DNA of 64,000 nucleotides from NCBI GenBank assembly GCA_014898415.1, contig RCTD01000008.1, positions 930,001-994,000 on the forward strand, read 5' to 3'. The DNA is from Stromatinia cepivora (Eukaryota > Ascomycota > Leotiomycetes > Helotiales > Sclerotiniaceae). The first letter of the stretch is position 1. Each line of letters opens with the position of its first letter. The notes under the pieces are model-generated. The model did not search any database and had not been told where the DNA came from. It saw only the letters and a list, made by a program, of their open reading frames with translations. This document shows, one piece after another, positions 48,863 to 61,397 of this stretch. A program made the translations under genes and the position numbers.

Positions 48863-51118
48863 GCGCAGTTGAAAAAGTCTTCGGAAACCCCAAATTAATA
48901 TAATATTATCCCTTCTCGACCAGGTTTTAACAAAAAAGAGCGACTCGAAATATTATCGTATAATTTTAAAAAGCGATGCTAAGTGTTTGCGGTGTGAAGT
49001 TTCGTAAGGTGGTTTCGTGAATGTTAAGTGGAAGTTTGAGACCGTCTCATTTAGTAAATCCTTCTAGCGCAACACCTTTTATTGATTGAGTTTAAGGGTC
49101 GTTCAAATATCTTTTCTTCTTCGGTATATTTGATAATATTATTTTTTATCAAAACTCGAGATCTGGTGTCTTTATACTCTCTGTACAGTGAGTGGCTGAG
49201 CTTTTGTTTAACAAGTATTTTATGTGCTGGAAGACCGGCAAGATAATACGAGATGCAACATGCCATGGAACTAAATCTCTTGGCTTATTATCAATTTATC
49301 AATTTATCAACTCATTCAAACATAATTTATTTGCCCCAAAAAGAATCAATTCTCTTACTTTCCGAATATTTTAACTTGTCCTCCCTTCTGGAATCTAGAT
49401 GGTGGCGACATGATGTGGCGGAGCAATTGACCTCTGACCTCAATCAAAAAAAGGCGTTGCCCCTCATACACTCCTTATCAAAGGACATGATATCGCTCCA
49501 TTACTAGTATCGCAACCCTTCATCCATCTCCATCTTCCTCTTAACCAATGAAGTCGTTGCATATTATTATAAGGTGAAACTGTGAAGAAGATGAGACGAG
49601 ATGAAACAAAACACACTTATCTTGATATGAGATTCTCGGCACATAGTTCTAACATCATTTTTATACACATCGAACACCCAACCATTTATTTCCATTTCCT
49701 ACTTATATAACTAGATACAAATGCAAGGCAACAAAAACAGATAGTCACAGCACACATCACATTCCATTACATATCACTTCATAATGCAAAATAAATGACA
49801 GTTTCTGAAACAAAAGCTCACCACAATCAAAAACTAAAAACTATATATATATCTATTCCAAGCCATATTCAAACTCAAACTCAAACCCAAACCCAAACTC
49901 AAACTATCTCTCATGCCCCGTGATGAATGATCACGTGTCACTTCGGCCGAAGAAGGAGATATGGATATTTGGGAAGCATTTCTCATGTAGATTTCTTAAC
50001 CTTGACGTGCTAATAAGTGCATTTGAAGACTAGAGCTAGAAATCCCAGATAGATAAATGACATAGAGTGTACTAGACAATGATCAGAGTATCCGAGAAAT
50101 ATCTCCATATCAAAATTTTCAACATCCTTCTCCTCCTTATCGTCATCACCAATCCATCCATCCAAACACCAAATCTGCCCCCTATCCCACCATACCCACA
50201 TCTCAAATTTTCAAACCCAAACCCAACTCTCAAGTAAGAAACCTCCCCCCAATCAAACAGTCATCTTCAAAAAGCATACGCGTCAACAACAATCCAACTA
50301 CCGCATTACCAACACAAGTACTCCGTAAGTGACAAGACAACGTCCACAAATTCGAGGCTATGCTCATGTATCTTCATACCACATCACATACATCACATAG
50401 TACATCAGATTCACATCACATCACAATCCTCACAAAGGTGACGACTCCTCAACCTTAAACCTTAAACCCAATGCCAAATGCCAAATACCACCCATCTACC
50501 CCTCAACCCTCAACCCCTCAAACCAACCAATAAAAACTTTTTCTCCGATTAACAAGCACCAAGCCCTTCCATCCCTCATCCCTCCCCCCTTCATCTTCAG
50601 CTTCTAGAAACAGGCTATTCAACGCTACACCACCAGTTCCGCATCACCGCATCACCTCACCAATCCATTCCATTCCATTCCACGCCATCTCATCAAATCA
50701 TCAGCAGCCAAGCCCATTACTATGGGTAGCCAAGCTCACCAAGCCAAGGGGCGTCTCGGCGTACAAGATTTGGCTGGGTACTTAGCAATTAGCAATTGCC
50801 AATCCATCGTCTCATGTAAATCCTAAAAGCCGAGTCGGGTTTTGTAATAGAAAGGATATCTTAAATTCATCATACTTAAATAAATAGCCATCGATAATAA
50901 ATACCCTAACCCCTGATATCCCACAAGACCAACCGAGACCAAAAAATTCATCAATTGTTTCCCAACATCGCTAACAGACTTCCAACCAATTCTTCAAGTT
51001 GAGTCTAATGACTACAAGGAAATAGAAACTAGTATGCGTATGCCATGTATCATAAGCCATAAGCGATATAAACTCCTTCCTCCCACCCTTGAAATATTCC
51101 ATAATCACTCTTTATTGT
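48863..51118. other. Intergenic
   Basis: About 2.3 kb between the start of the ADAM gene and the end of the acetyl-CoA synthetase gene. (CAAACT/CAAACC)n repeats occur at about 49868-49905 and CATCACA-type repeats at 50380-50430. The sequence from 50440 to 50700 is C-rich and poor in G. No gene recognised. Confidence 0.55.
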
Positions 51119-53471
51119 TTAATTCTTTCTTGCGTTGTGAACTGTATTAATGATCTTCTCGACTACACTTGGATCAGAGAGCTAGTATGGATGTTAGTAA
51201 CCAAACATTTAAAAAATGACGATGCATAAAACGTACCGTAGAAATATCACCCAATTGATCCTCTTCACCGGCCAGAATCTTTCTCAAAATTCTACGCATA
51301 ATTTTACCACTTCTAGTCTTTGGCAAATCTGGAACGACAAATATTGCTTTTGGCGCAGCAAATGGACCAATACTCTTTCGGACTTGTAAGATAAGATCTT
51401 TCTTCAATGCATCGTTGATCTCATTACCATCTTTGATGGCAACGAAAGCATTGACTGCTTGTCCGGTGAGCTCATCGTTAATACCGACGACAGCGGCTTC
51501 GGCAACAGAATGGTGCTCAATCAAAGCAGCTTCGATTTCAGCAGTAGAGAGACGATGACCGCTGACATTGACGACATCGTCAACACGACCTCGAATCCAG
51601 TAGTAACCTTCGTGATCACGTCCCGCTCCGTCACCAGTGAACTAGATCATGTTAGCAATTTGCAATGGGAAATGGGAGGTAAAACTTACGTAGTATCCCT
51701 TGTAGACATTCAAATATGTGTCCATATATCTCTTGTGTGCACCCCAAACGGTACGAGCCATACTAGGCCATGGTTGTTTGAATGCTAATACACCCTCGAC
51801 ATCATTTCCGTGAATTTCTTCTCCAGAGACAGGATCGATAATCGCAGGCTCAATACCAAAGAATGGAAGAGATGCGCTACCAGGCTTTGTAGGGGTAACA
51901 CCTGCGAGAGGAGTAATAACATGGGAACCTGTCTCGGTTTGCCAGTAAGTCTACACTTATGTCAGTTTTGATATACATAGGCCAGATGAAAATGCTTACA
52001 TCAACAACGTGAGCTTCCTGCTTTCCAACAATTTCAAAATACCACTTCCAAACCTCAGCAGCAATTGGTTCACCAACTGATCCCAATACTCTCAAATGCT
52101 TCATTTGTGCCTTGACATGTTCATCGCCGGCACGCTTCAATAATCTAAGTGCTGTAGGCGCAACATAGAATTGTGTGACCTCGTGCTTCTCAATGACATC
52201 CCAATATCTGGAGAAATTTGGGTATGCTGGAGTTCCTTCGAATACTACAGTTGCAACACCCAAAAGGAGAGGAGCGTAAACAACATAAGTGTGACCAGTA
52301 ATCCATCCGACATCACCACCACAGAAAAACTTGTCTGAGTCATGAATATCGAATACATACTTTCCAGTAGCTGCGGCACCTAAAAGATATCCGGCAGTTG
52401 AGTGCATAACACCCTTTGGTTTGCCGGTTGATCCAGAGGTATAGAGTAAGAATAATGGATCTTCCGAATTCATTGGCTCTGGAGCAATATAAGATGGCCA
52501 TTTCTCGACCTCCTCATGCCACCACCAATCACGACCCTTAGTCATTGGAACATCCGCACCGGTACGTCTGTAAACCAAGCAGTGTGTGACATCAGGACAT
52601 TGTTTCAGCGCATCATCCACAATCTTCTTTGTGCCGATCAATTTTCCACCACGCTTGCCCTCATCCGAGGTAATAACAACTTTCGATTGAGCATCAATAA
52701 CTCTGTCTCTGAGGGAGTCGGAGGAGAAACCAGCAAAGACAACAGAGTGAACTGCACCAATACGCGAACAAGCCAAGAAGGCAATAACAGCTTCTGGAAT
52801 CATGGGCAAGTATATCGCAACAGTATCTCCCTTCTTAACACCCATTTGTTTGAGAACATATGCCGTTTTGCAGACTTCTCGTAGGAGCTCCGCATATGTA
52901 AGAGTACGACCATCGGTAGTCTCGTCGGCTTCGTAGATGATAGCTGGTTTGTCTGGATTCTTAATTGCATGACGATCAACGCAATTGTATGAAGCATTTA
53001 ATTGGCCCTCTAAGAACCAAGCATTGTCGCCGCCTGCGAACGATCCACTGTGAACGGTCTCAAAATCCTTTTGCCAAGTTAAGAGCTCACGGGCCATTCT
53101 TCCCCAAAACTTGTTGGGCTCCTTAATCGATTCATCGTAGAGTTTCTTGTATTCATCGAGTCCTAATACTGTTAATTTCCATGTTTACCGCCAAAAGAGA
53201 AAGGGAATTGTACCATTTATATGAGGTTTGCTTGGATGCTCTGTAGAAAATCATTAGTATTTTAGACTCATCAATTGGTATGCAACCTCTTGTGGGCTTC
53301 AGAATTTCAAGCTTACTGGCAAACATCTTTTGCGGGGGATCTATAGGCGCATGACGAGTCAGTAAATGTATATTTGGCACGGACAGCTTGGAATCTTGAC
53401 ATACGGAAAGTGTCGACATCATGAGCTTCTGCCACTACTGGAGTAGATGGTTTTACGTTTCCTTCAGACAT
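51119..53471 (-). CDS. facA: Acetyl-CoA synthetase (AMP-forming)
   Basis: Seven exons: 53471-53405, 53340-53317, 53240-53214, 53168-52000, 51950-51690, 51641-51237 and 51181-51119, giving 671 residues, close to fungal FacA. Exons 2 and 3 are only 24 and 27 nt. The spliced N-terminus reads VDTFHPPQKMFAKHPSKPHI. Adenylation motif [12 protein letters not shown] is at about residues 282-293, [15 protein letters not shown] follows, and the catalytic lysine of TRSGKIMRR is near residue 629. The enzyme turns acetate, ATP and CoA into acetyl-CoA in the cytosol and nucleus, feeding the glyoxylate cycle, lipid synthesis and histone acetylation. A perfect CCG-N5-CGG inverted repeat lies about 100 bp upstream. 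The symbol follows Aspergillus usage. Confidence 0.97.
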
Positions 53472-53569
53472 TGCTATGGCGTGGAAGATGTTGTATCGCA
53501 AATTGATTGATATGTAAAGGTTGAAGTGTGAAGGTCTACGCCGCGTGCTTGATATTTGCTTAAGTATTA

Positions 53570-53580
53570 CCGCAATGCGG
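53570..53580. promoter_or_regulatory. CCG-N5-CGG inverted repeat upstream of acetyl-CoA synthetase
   Basis: CCGCAATGCGG sits 99 bp before the start codon. CGG half-sites in inverted order are typical targets of Zn2Cys6 dimers, and acetate genes in other fungi are controlled by such a factor (FacB/Cat8). Binding here is inference. Confidence 0.4.
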
Positions 53581-53729
53581 GGTCGTAGAAAGTAGTGTTT
53601 CCTTTCTTTGTGCGCCCAATAATCGGTGACGAAATTCAAATATGTTATATCGGAACGGGTATCGTTCAGAAGAGTGAATGTGAGGTATGAGAAGATTGAA
53701 TCAAGTGATCACAGTCTTAAGAGAGAGAA

Positions 53730-53772
53730 GTATGAAGAAGAAGAAGAAGAAGAAGAAGTAGTAGAAGAAGAA
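53730..53772. repeat. GAA/GTA trinucleotide repeat
   Basis: About seven uninterrupted GAA/AAG triplets, two GTA-like triplets, then further GAA. An ordinary microsatellite within the acetyl-CoA synthetase upstream region. Confidence 0.8.
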
Positions 53773-56700
53773 TGGAAATATAAGATATTTGAAAGGGGAT
53801 CAGCTAGGTCTTTAGCTGTAGTTGACCTCGGGGCAATGGACCTTGTGTCGCTACAACACCCAAGGGAGTTTGTGTAATTTGCCCCGGTTATTGATTTGCT
53901 GTATACTTTTCCCTTCTTCTTGATTGGCTTCTTTTGTTTTGTATTACTGCTTAGTACGATACACATAGGCGTTATTATTTCTTGACTCCCTTTCCACCGA
54001 ATCGCTAACCTACTAGGTGGAAGCGAATACACTCCGGCGGCTCCAAATACCAATTTCGAACTAATTTAGATTCGACATTACGGAATTCCCATCCCCTTTG
54101 CAACGCGTAGGGATGTGCGGGGTCAAGTGCATAAGCTTGCGTTTGTGGTAGGGAAAGAATTCAAATGATTGCAGATCTTGTGGCAATCAGAGTGATTAAA
54201 CGAGAAGAATGTTAGAGTTCTTCCAATACAATATACAATATATTTTTATTTTGAACTGTTTCTCCTATCTAAACCTCGAAAGATCTCGTCGTCGCTCACT
54301 CCGGGCATCTCTTTTAGACTTTAGAACTATTCAATGTTTCTGAATCTTGTCCCCACATAATCCTTCTCACTCAGGTCTGTCTCATATCTCAAATGTCCAA
54401 TCATAATGTGTTGAAACCCAACAGAAAGGAATTCCCACTTATTACTAGCTTAGTAAAGAGGAAGGTCTCAGACATCTCCAGCTGGAAGCTCTCAAGCTTT
54501 ATTAGTGGAGTGAAAAGAGTGGGAATAGGTGGAACAATGTTGAGAAAGATCTTCCCTCGGTTCCTTGAGAATCTGATCTGGGAGAGTTGCGATGCCGGCG
54601 TGTCGGCTTCGGCTTCGGTAGAGTAGCAGAGTGTTCCATGAGACCTCATAACCGAACTTATCCAGTGTCTATAAAATTAAACCGGACAAATTGCCATCTA
54701 CTAATTTACAATAAGTGGTACCTATTACGAGAATAGGAATCGCGCATCATTCATTCTATGCAAATGGTCCCTTCAATCAAATTCGTGGATGTGCTCGAAC
54801 AAGGGGCTAATTGATAGTCAGCCTTCTGATTCGGGCCCAAGGACTACAATCAATACCATGCACTTACTAGTATTCTAGCATGGCTACCTAGGCAATATCA
54901 CGAGTTACCAAGTGTCTGGACCAAGAGCTTGGTAACGCCAACCCACCAATCCACCAATCTTACTACGAAGCTGGTTCCAGAGTCAATGCAGCACTTCCCC
55001 ATTAGGAACCTCGAGCATATTACCCCTACTGTGCTGCATGACAGCTTCTCAATTCAGAATTAACTTGCTTTATCGAATAGGTATGGTTCTACGATAACAG
55101 GGCCTAAAAATTAAAACTTATCATTTTATCATGCCCTGAGACATGAATGAATTACTTTGCGTGCTAGCTACCCCATCATGCCGCATTATCACGGCGGCAA
55201 TGAGTTACCTACAATGCCGTGATCAACGGACGGAATGTCCCGGATGTCCACGTGGTGTGGTGCTAGTCTGGAAGGAGGAGGGGCAGATTGTTGGGTACTG
55301 TAGTAGTGAAATACTAGCCAAATTTTTAATTGTAAATGCGTGTGATGTGTGACAGGCTTTTCGATACCTTGGGAGCTCTGATAACGTTCTTGAACTCTTG
55401 GGATAACGTCAGATTTCTCTGCGGTTACATTCTAATGTATGTGGAACTTTCAATACAACATGCTACATATCATCAAAACCGTACCTGCGTATCTCTCGGC
55501 TTGAGCGAGATTCACAATCTAGTATTTTTGGCACTCCTTCTATCTACCTATATCTACATGATTGAAGATATATTTGACGCTCCTTCGGCATCAGCGAGCT
55601 CCAGTTTCATGCGTTTTGCCGCTTGTCAGGTACCTATTCTTCTGTGAGTAACGGAGTCTAGGGTTCCTGATGGAGATTCGGAGAGCTGGTATCTGGTAAG
55701 GACAGTATGATACTTGATACGTTTTTATTACTAGATTATTGTTTTAAGATGTAGAAATATATCATGATTGCTATCTCCTTCCCTTGAAACCGAAATACTA
55801 AACCCTCAAATAGAAATCCCATATAGTATACAATCATCCTCCTTCTCAAGCGCCAATTCCATTACCCTCTCCATATCCCATCTTCCTTCTCGCATCATCC
55901 GTCTCCTCCTTCTTCTCTCCACTCCCTACACCACCCGAATTTCCTACTGTCTCTCCTCCAAATCCATGTTCACTAATCGCCTCTCCATATCTAATATTTT
56001 CCGCCGTTTGCTCGCCGCGTGCTTTGTGTTCTGCGTTTTGCTGGAGGGTTGCTTCCGTGGGACCTGTTGAGTCTGTTTCTTTTTGTTAGAAATGGTATGA
56101 ATAGATGGAGAGGGAGGACTGAGGTTATGAGATAGAGGTGAGACGATGGAAGAGCTAATAAAAGTAAAAAAGAGATTTGATATACCTCCAAAAGTCCCCT
56201 GATCTTTAGCATGAGATTGTGTGAATATATTCTGAGATTCATATCTAGGACCATTTCATCAGTACTTCATATCCTCAAGATTCCTATTGATCAATTCAGA
56301 TATAGGAGAGCAACTCACGGTGTATTTTCTCCTCCCCTCTCCGTATCCATCATTTTTGTATTCGTAGCTTCCGTCATTTTCACCTGCTTGCTTGCTTGTT
56401 TGCGTTTCCAATGTTTCTTTTCTTATCTTTCTCGTTATATTTCGCAAAATCAGTTTCTAAATAAACTTAATTGATTCAATGGATTGATTTAATTGGAATG
56501 TATAAAACTTGTTTACTTGTTTATTGCTCATTACCTAGCTAAGTTATTGAAGATCGATAGTAATGACGTATGCGGGGCTGAGGTTTCTCAACTACACAGT
56601 GAACTTTGATTTCCGGTTAAGGCCCTTCCCGGTGAGCCTATAGCTAAACTCCATGATTACCTCTGATGTACCAGTGAGGTACCATGGCCAAAATGTTAGA

Positions 56701-56872
56701 AGTTATGCCGCAGTTCCCCAATGGGCCCAGTTGGTAATTGATAAAAGAAGTGTGTGTCTCATTCAATTACTGCAGTAAATGACTTGGATGCAAGGTGGGA
56801 GGTTTTCATTGGGTATCGTGATATACAAGCAACAACTATATACATTCTTCGACTCTCTTTATATATCATAAA

Positions 56873-58402
56873 TCATCTCAACTCTACGCCCAGTTTCCCT
56901 GCCAATTCCTTTTTAACCTCTCCATGCATTTCATTTGCCTCCTCATTCGTTAAAGTTCTCAATAGACTCCTATAATTAATCCTATAGCACAAACTCTTCC
57001 TCCCTGTCTTCGGATGTGTAAATTCATCTACTTTCCTCACATCCTCCACTCTATCTCCTCCTATATCTCTTACTATCTCCATAACATCATTTTCATGGAA
57101 ATCGTGCGCATTAGCCGAGTAACCACCTCCAGCTGAAGATGATGATCGTAACCAGAAGGAAACGTCCTTATAACATGCCGGGTGTTTCGAAAAGGGTATA
57201 AATCTCTTCAAATTCTCCCGATTTTCAGAGAATCCTCTAAATTGACCCAGAAATCTTTCATCCTTTGACCAGAACAATCGAATATCTGGGATCTCAAAAA
57301 GTAACATGGCGATTCTCTCCAGACCTATACCGAACGCCCAACCGAGTTGATCTGGCACACCTGCATTTTGCATGATATCCTGTTTAACAACACCACATCC
57401 AAGGACTTCTAACCAATCCCCCTGCCAAAATATTTCTAGCTCCCAGGATGGACTTGTGAATGGGAAATAAGCTTCTATCCATCTTACTTTCAATGGTTCA
57501 TCGACAAAAGTCGGGTCCGCTTTTATGGCTGCTTGTTTTGCTCGCGAGAATATCTCCACGACCATCAACTCCAAACTCTTCTTCAGATGTGCCGCAATAG
57601 CTTCAGCTTCCACCTCTGTATGTTCTCCTTGTAATGGATTCCTCTCCGCATGGAAATGGGGATTCGGATCTTCAACTTTCATATCATGTTTGGGTAGTGC
57701 TTCAATATCTTTCCAAACAGCTGCTGCGATATCCCCATTTGGAACCTTCTTTCTATCCCACATTCTTGCCCCCTCCATTTGGTGGAAAATAGGATAATGG
57801 CTTCGATCGATCGCATCTCTGCGATATACATCTGCGCTGATGAGGAAACCTTCGCTTTCATTACTGCGGAATACATCGGCTTGATGTGCACTTGTATGGG
57901 TTCGCAATACCGTCTCCTTATTAATATAGTATGTATCCGTCTTACTTCTTCCAGGATGATCTAAAGGAAATCCTAGAGAATCAAAGTTTTGATGCGTAGA
58001 TACTATGGGAAAGAAAGTGTTGTGGTACTTGTAGGTAGGTGAGGGAAATCTTGATTCGATTATCGAACGAGTTATGGAAATGGGATGATCTAGTGTTGTA
58101 TGCAGACTTCGGGACAGGGAATCAGTAATCGACTGCGGGACATTGTACCATTCATCTTTCTTATATCCTTTGGTAGCAATTGGATCCGAAGCTTTAGACG
58201 AAAGGTCTATCGGAAATATGTTAACAGCGCTTCAGAAATCGAGGGGTCGCATTGGATGTAACAAACCCGTCAGTGAAGAATTATATCGGCATTGTCCGCA
58301 GACTCCCAAATTTCTTGTGGCACCATTCCTCAAACCAATGAATGCTTTCAATACTTCATTGCCCTTTGAAAATAAGGACTTATTCGCATTGAGGAGCCGC
58401 AT
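56873..58402 (-). CDS. MSF1: Mitochondrial phenylalanyl-tRNA synthetase
   Basis: Two exons (58402-58267 and 58206-56873) with a 60-nt intron at 58207-58266 give 489 residues. The first ATG opens a basic presequence (MRLLNANKSLFSKGNEVLK ... CRYNSSL), fitting mitochondrial import. The catalytic core has QNFDSLGFPLDHPGRSKTDT and VLRTHTSAHQ (motif 2 region), WELEIFWQGDWLEVLGCGVV and GWAFGIGLERIAMLLF (motif 3). The C-terminal ferredoxin-like anticodon-binding domain begins about FSKHPACYKDVSFWL and ends TNEEANEMHGEVKKELAGKL. It is the monomeric mitochondrial type that charges tRNA-Phe for organelle translation. The long exon stays open upstream of its first ATG and runs into a TGA; splicing to exon 1 resolves this. 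Confidence 0.95.
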
Positions 58403-58997
58403 GATTACGATCTTCGACTCCAAGAAATTTCCTGATGGGGAAAATAGCTATGAAATGCCAATCTTCCGGAAAATCCCTGGTTCCTGATGGCGGCCGCCTC
58501 ATCCGATCCCGATTTAATGACGAAAGACTTCTTGGGACATTATGCACACGACCATTCTTCACCCGTTCTAGATTAATTTGAGAATCTTGGAATTTCATTA
58601 TCAGATAAGTAACCCTGGACACCTTCAAATACCCCTCTTGTCTCCTATATATCAATTTGTACATACAGAAATACAAGAAACACATAATATATCTTCAATT
58701 ATCATCATCAATTTGAGAATCACCAGGTGCCTCAAGTACCAGGCATATTCACAAGCTAAAACCTTTTTTTTTCCCTTGGACTATTTCACACCAACATTAG
58801 CAATCAGCCCTAATCTTCTCCATTTTTCTTTCTGTTCCTTTTTTGGGTCTATCCACTTTTCCTACTATCTCTTCCCTCAATTACTCCGCCAATTGTATAT
58901 CTTTTCTTCCACCCCATCCCTCGTTCTCCAATTCCTGTGTTTACCTCTGAGAATTCGGAATGAACCTCGAGAAGAAACATTCAGAACAATTGGAACA
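58403..58997. promoter_or_regulatory. Divergent promoter region, synthetase and carrier
   Basis: The phenylalanyl-tRNA synthetase (-) and the dicarboxylate carrier (+) start from opposite ends of this 595-nt stretch; both products are mitochondrial. It is CT-rich near 58805-58930. No defined site recognised. Confidence 0.5.
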
Positions 58998-60169
58998 ATG
59001 TCGAGTGGGAAACAAAGTGTAGGAAGGGTGAAGGCGGAGGTCAAAACAGAGGTTGTGAAGTATCCATTTTGGTTTGGAGGTAGCGCAAGTTGTTTTGCGG
59101 CTTGTGTTACTCATCCATTGGATCTTGGTATGCGAAGTTCTCCTCTTGATGCAGGAAGTTGACTGTATGTACGAACATATACTAATTATGCTATAGTCAA
59201 GGTATAACCCCTTTTGCGTGAATGCGCGAATACCGATTCTTGTCCATTGCCTAATACTAAACAAATTCCATCGCCAGGTTCGATTACAGACTCGATCGGG
59301 CAATGCGCCAAAAACTATGGTTGGCACATTCGTGCACGTCTTCAAGCACAATGGGTTTATTGGACTTTATTCTGGACTCAGCGCTTCTCTCCTCCGTCAA
59401 ATAACATACAGTACCACCCGATTCGGTATCTACGAAAAACTCAAGACAAATTTCACATCAGGAAACAAACCGCCCTCCTTTCCAATTCTCATCGCCATGG
59501 CCTCCACTTCAGGTTTCCTTGGCGGAATCGTGGGAAATCCCGCCGATGTACTGAATGTACGCATGCAGCACGATGCTGCTCTGCCAGTCGAACAGAGAAG
59601 AAACTATAAAAACGCTGTGGATGGGTTGATACGAATGACGAAAGAAGAAGGGTGGAAAAGTTTGTATCGCGGGGTATGGCCGAATAGTATGAGAGCTGTC
59701 TTAATGACTGCTTCTCAATTGGCTACATATGATGGCTTTAAGCAGCTACTTCTCGGGCATACACCAATGAAAGATGGGCTCTTGACACATTTCACTGCTT
59801 CTTTCATGGCGGGATTCGTGGCTACCACAGTTTGCAGTCCGGTTGATGTTATCAAAACAAGAATTATGAGTAGCCATGAAAGTAAGGGGTTGGCGAGACT
59901 TTTGACGGATGTGTATAAGGTAGAGGGTGTCGGATGGATGTTTAGGGGCTGGGTACCGAGTTTTATTCGTTTGGGTGAGTTTTAATTGCTACTTTCCTTC
60001 ACGGCTTAATTCAAAATATGAGAGGCATGAGGAACATGAAAGAGGTGGGAACGCTAATCAAGAAATTATAGGACCTCAAACAATCGCAACATTTCTCTTT
60101 CTCGAACAACATAAGAAAATGTACCGATCTCTCAAAGGGTTCAAAGAACCCGAAACTACAGTTGTCTGA
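58998..60169 (+). CDS. DIC1: Mitochondrial dicarboxylate carrier
   Basis: Exons 58998-59127, 59197-59201, 59278-59974 and 60072-60169 give 309 residues. The second exon is only 5 nt (TCAAG) and is needed to read PLDLVKVRLQ, the first carrier signature. The other two signatures are PADVLNVRMQ and PVDVIKTRIM, one per repeat, as in all SLC25 carriers; six membrane helices follow from this. The pattern of residues around them (VGNPADVLNVRMQHD, YRGVWPNSMRAVLMTASQLA, VCSPVDVIKTR) resembles the yeast and plant dicarboxylate carriers, which exchange malate or succinate for phosphate across the inner membrane. Introns: 59128-59196, 59202-59277, 59975-60071. Substrate is inferred from family resemblance. 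Confidence 0.93.
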
Positions 60170-61397
60170 ACGAATTCCTCGAAATTTCTCTTTCCGAACA
60201 AATGGTCACACACCTACCTAGTCTGATTTTGGACGTGGATTTTCCTTCGATGCAGTGATAAATAGGGACCGTTTTCAAGTCCTAAATCTGATAGGTGTAC
60301 CACCAAAGCCACCTACTTTTGAAAGTTTAGCTTAAGGCCAAATCAAGCCAGACGACCACTATTACGAAATCCATAAAATGACACACTTTTGTACCTCTGC
60401 AAAACCTACATACCCTACGAACCTACATACCTTCTCCTTACCCGGTACATATAACCACCTAGACATAGATACTCATGGAAAAAATCTTCGGCGTTGGTGG
60501 ATAATGATGCGGTACGCATAAACTACTTTATAGATTGGATTGGATAGATTAGATGCATGGCTTCTCATAGATTAGATCTTACATTAGATCCTAGATTCTA
60601 GATTCGATAAATACATAATGAATGGCGTTGAAAGTTTCTCTCTCGTTTTGCTCTGATTAATAGGTTCCTATCGCTTCATGGAAGCTGTAGATATGCATTT
60701 GTAGTATATATTGAACAGACCTTAAACTAAAGGGGAAAGAAGTTAAAACTCTGGAACTTTATCGAAATAGTGATAGTGAAATATCGCGTATATATGGATA
60801 TCATAGGGTGTTGGAGATATAGCTTCAATAATAATATCTTCAAGTCTTATGATCCCAGTTCCCGACACCACGAAGATTCAAGATGGTATTTCAAGGGATA
60901 TACAGAAGGTATCAATCCAAGGAAAACTTAACAGCATTCAGACCAGCATTCAGAAAGAGCTAATTCCTCAATTAATATTGTGTTTTTGCTTCTGTGCCCT
61001 CAACCCGTGTTAATCATTCACACCTGCGATCCATCTTGTCATATCCTATCCTTACTATCAAGCTCCTGAATTGAAGATCAAATGCTTGGAAGAAGTAAAA
61101 CCCATGTACACCTCTGTCCTGTCCTATCCCATGCTATCCTATCCGATCCTAGCCTCATGCCTGGGGAGGAATACCACGTCTGAATCTGAGGTCAAATCTT
61201 CGCCAGGTATCATCGACTCCGGCTACAGCCGGTTCCACCTTGGCTTTTGATGTAGTCGATCCCATGGATTCTGTTATATCACAGATAAATCATCAGCCCA
61301 AATTCGCATACATACACTCTATTTGTCCTGAACTATATGGAGTCCGTTTCATCCCCATGTTTATAGCTTCCAATGATGTGAAGGAAGTATCTCCAAA
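60170..61397. other. Intergenic, convergent 3' ends
   Basis: Between the stop of the carrier gene and the stop of the small minus-strand gene. Tandem GATTAGAT-like words occur at 60540-60610 and CCTATCC-like words at 61115-61150. No gene seen. Confidence 0.6.

Larger units (their letters stand above)
53472..56872. other. Intergenic, 3.4 kb
   Basis: No gene recognised. It includes the acetyl-CoA synthetase promoter and a GAA-rich tract at 53730-53772. Several CT-rich stretches (55840-55930, 56330-56440) follow. A 77-codon frame at 54393-54626 has an ATG but no known motif and overlaps an 82-codon antisense frame, so I do not call it. Confidence 0.5.

Noticed and set aside
49868..49905. CAAACT/CAAACC repeats as telomere-like sequence
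   Set aside because: Short, internal and not TTAGGG; an ordinary microsatellite.
54393..54626. 77-codon frame MSNHNVLKPNRKEF... as a small gene
   Set aside because: An antisense frame of 82 codons covers the same bases, and neither has intron signals or a motif.
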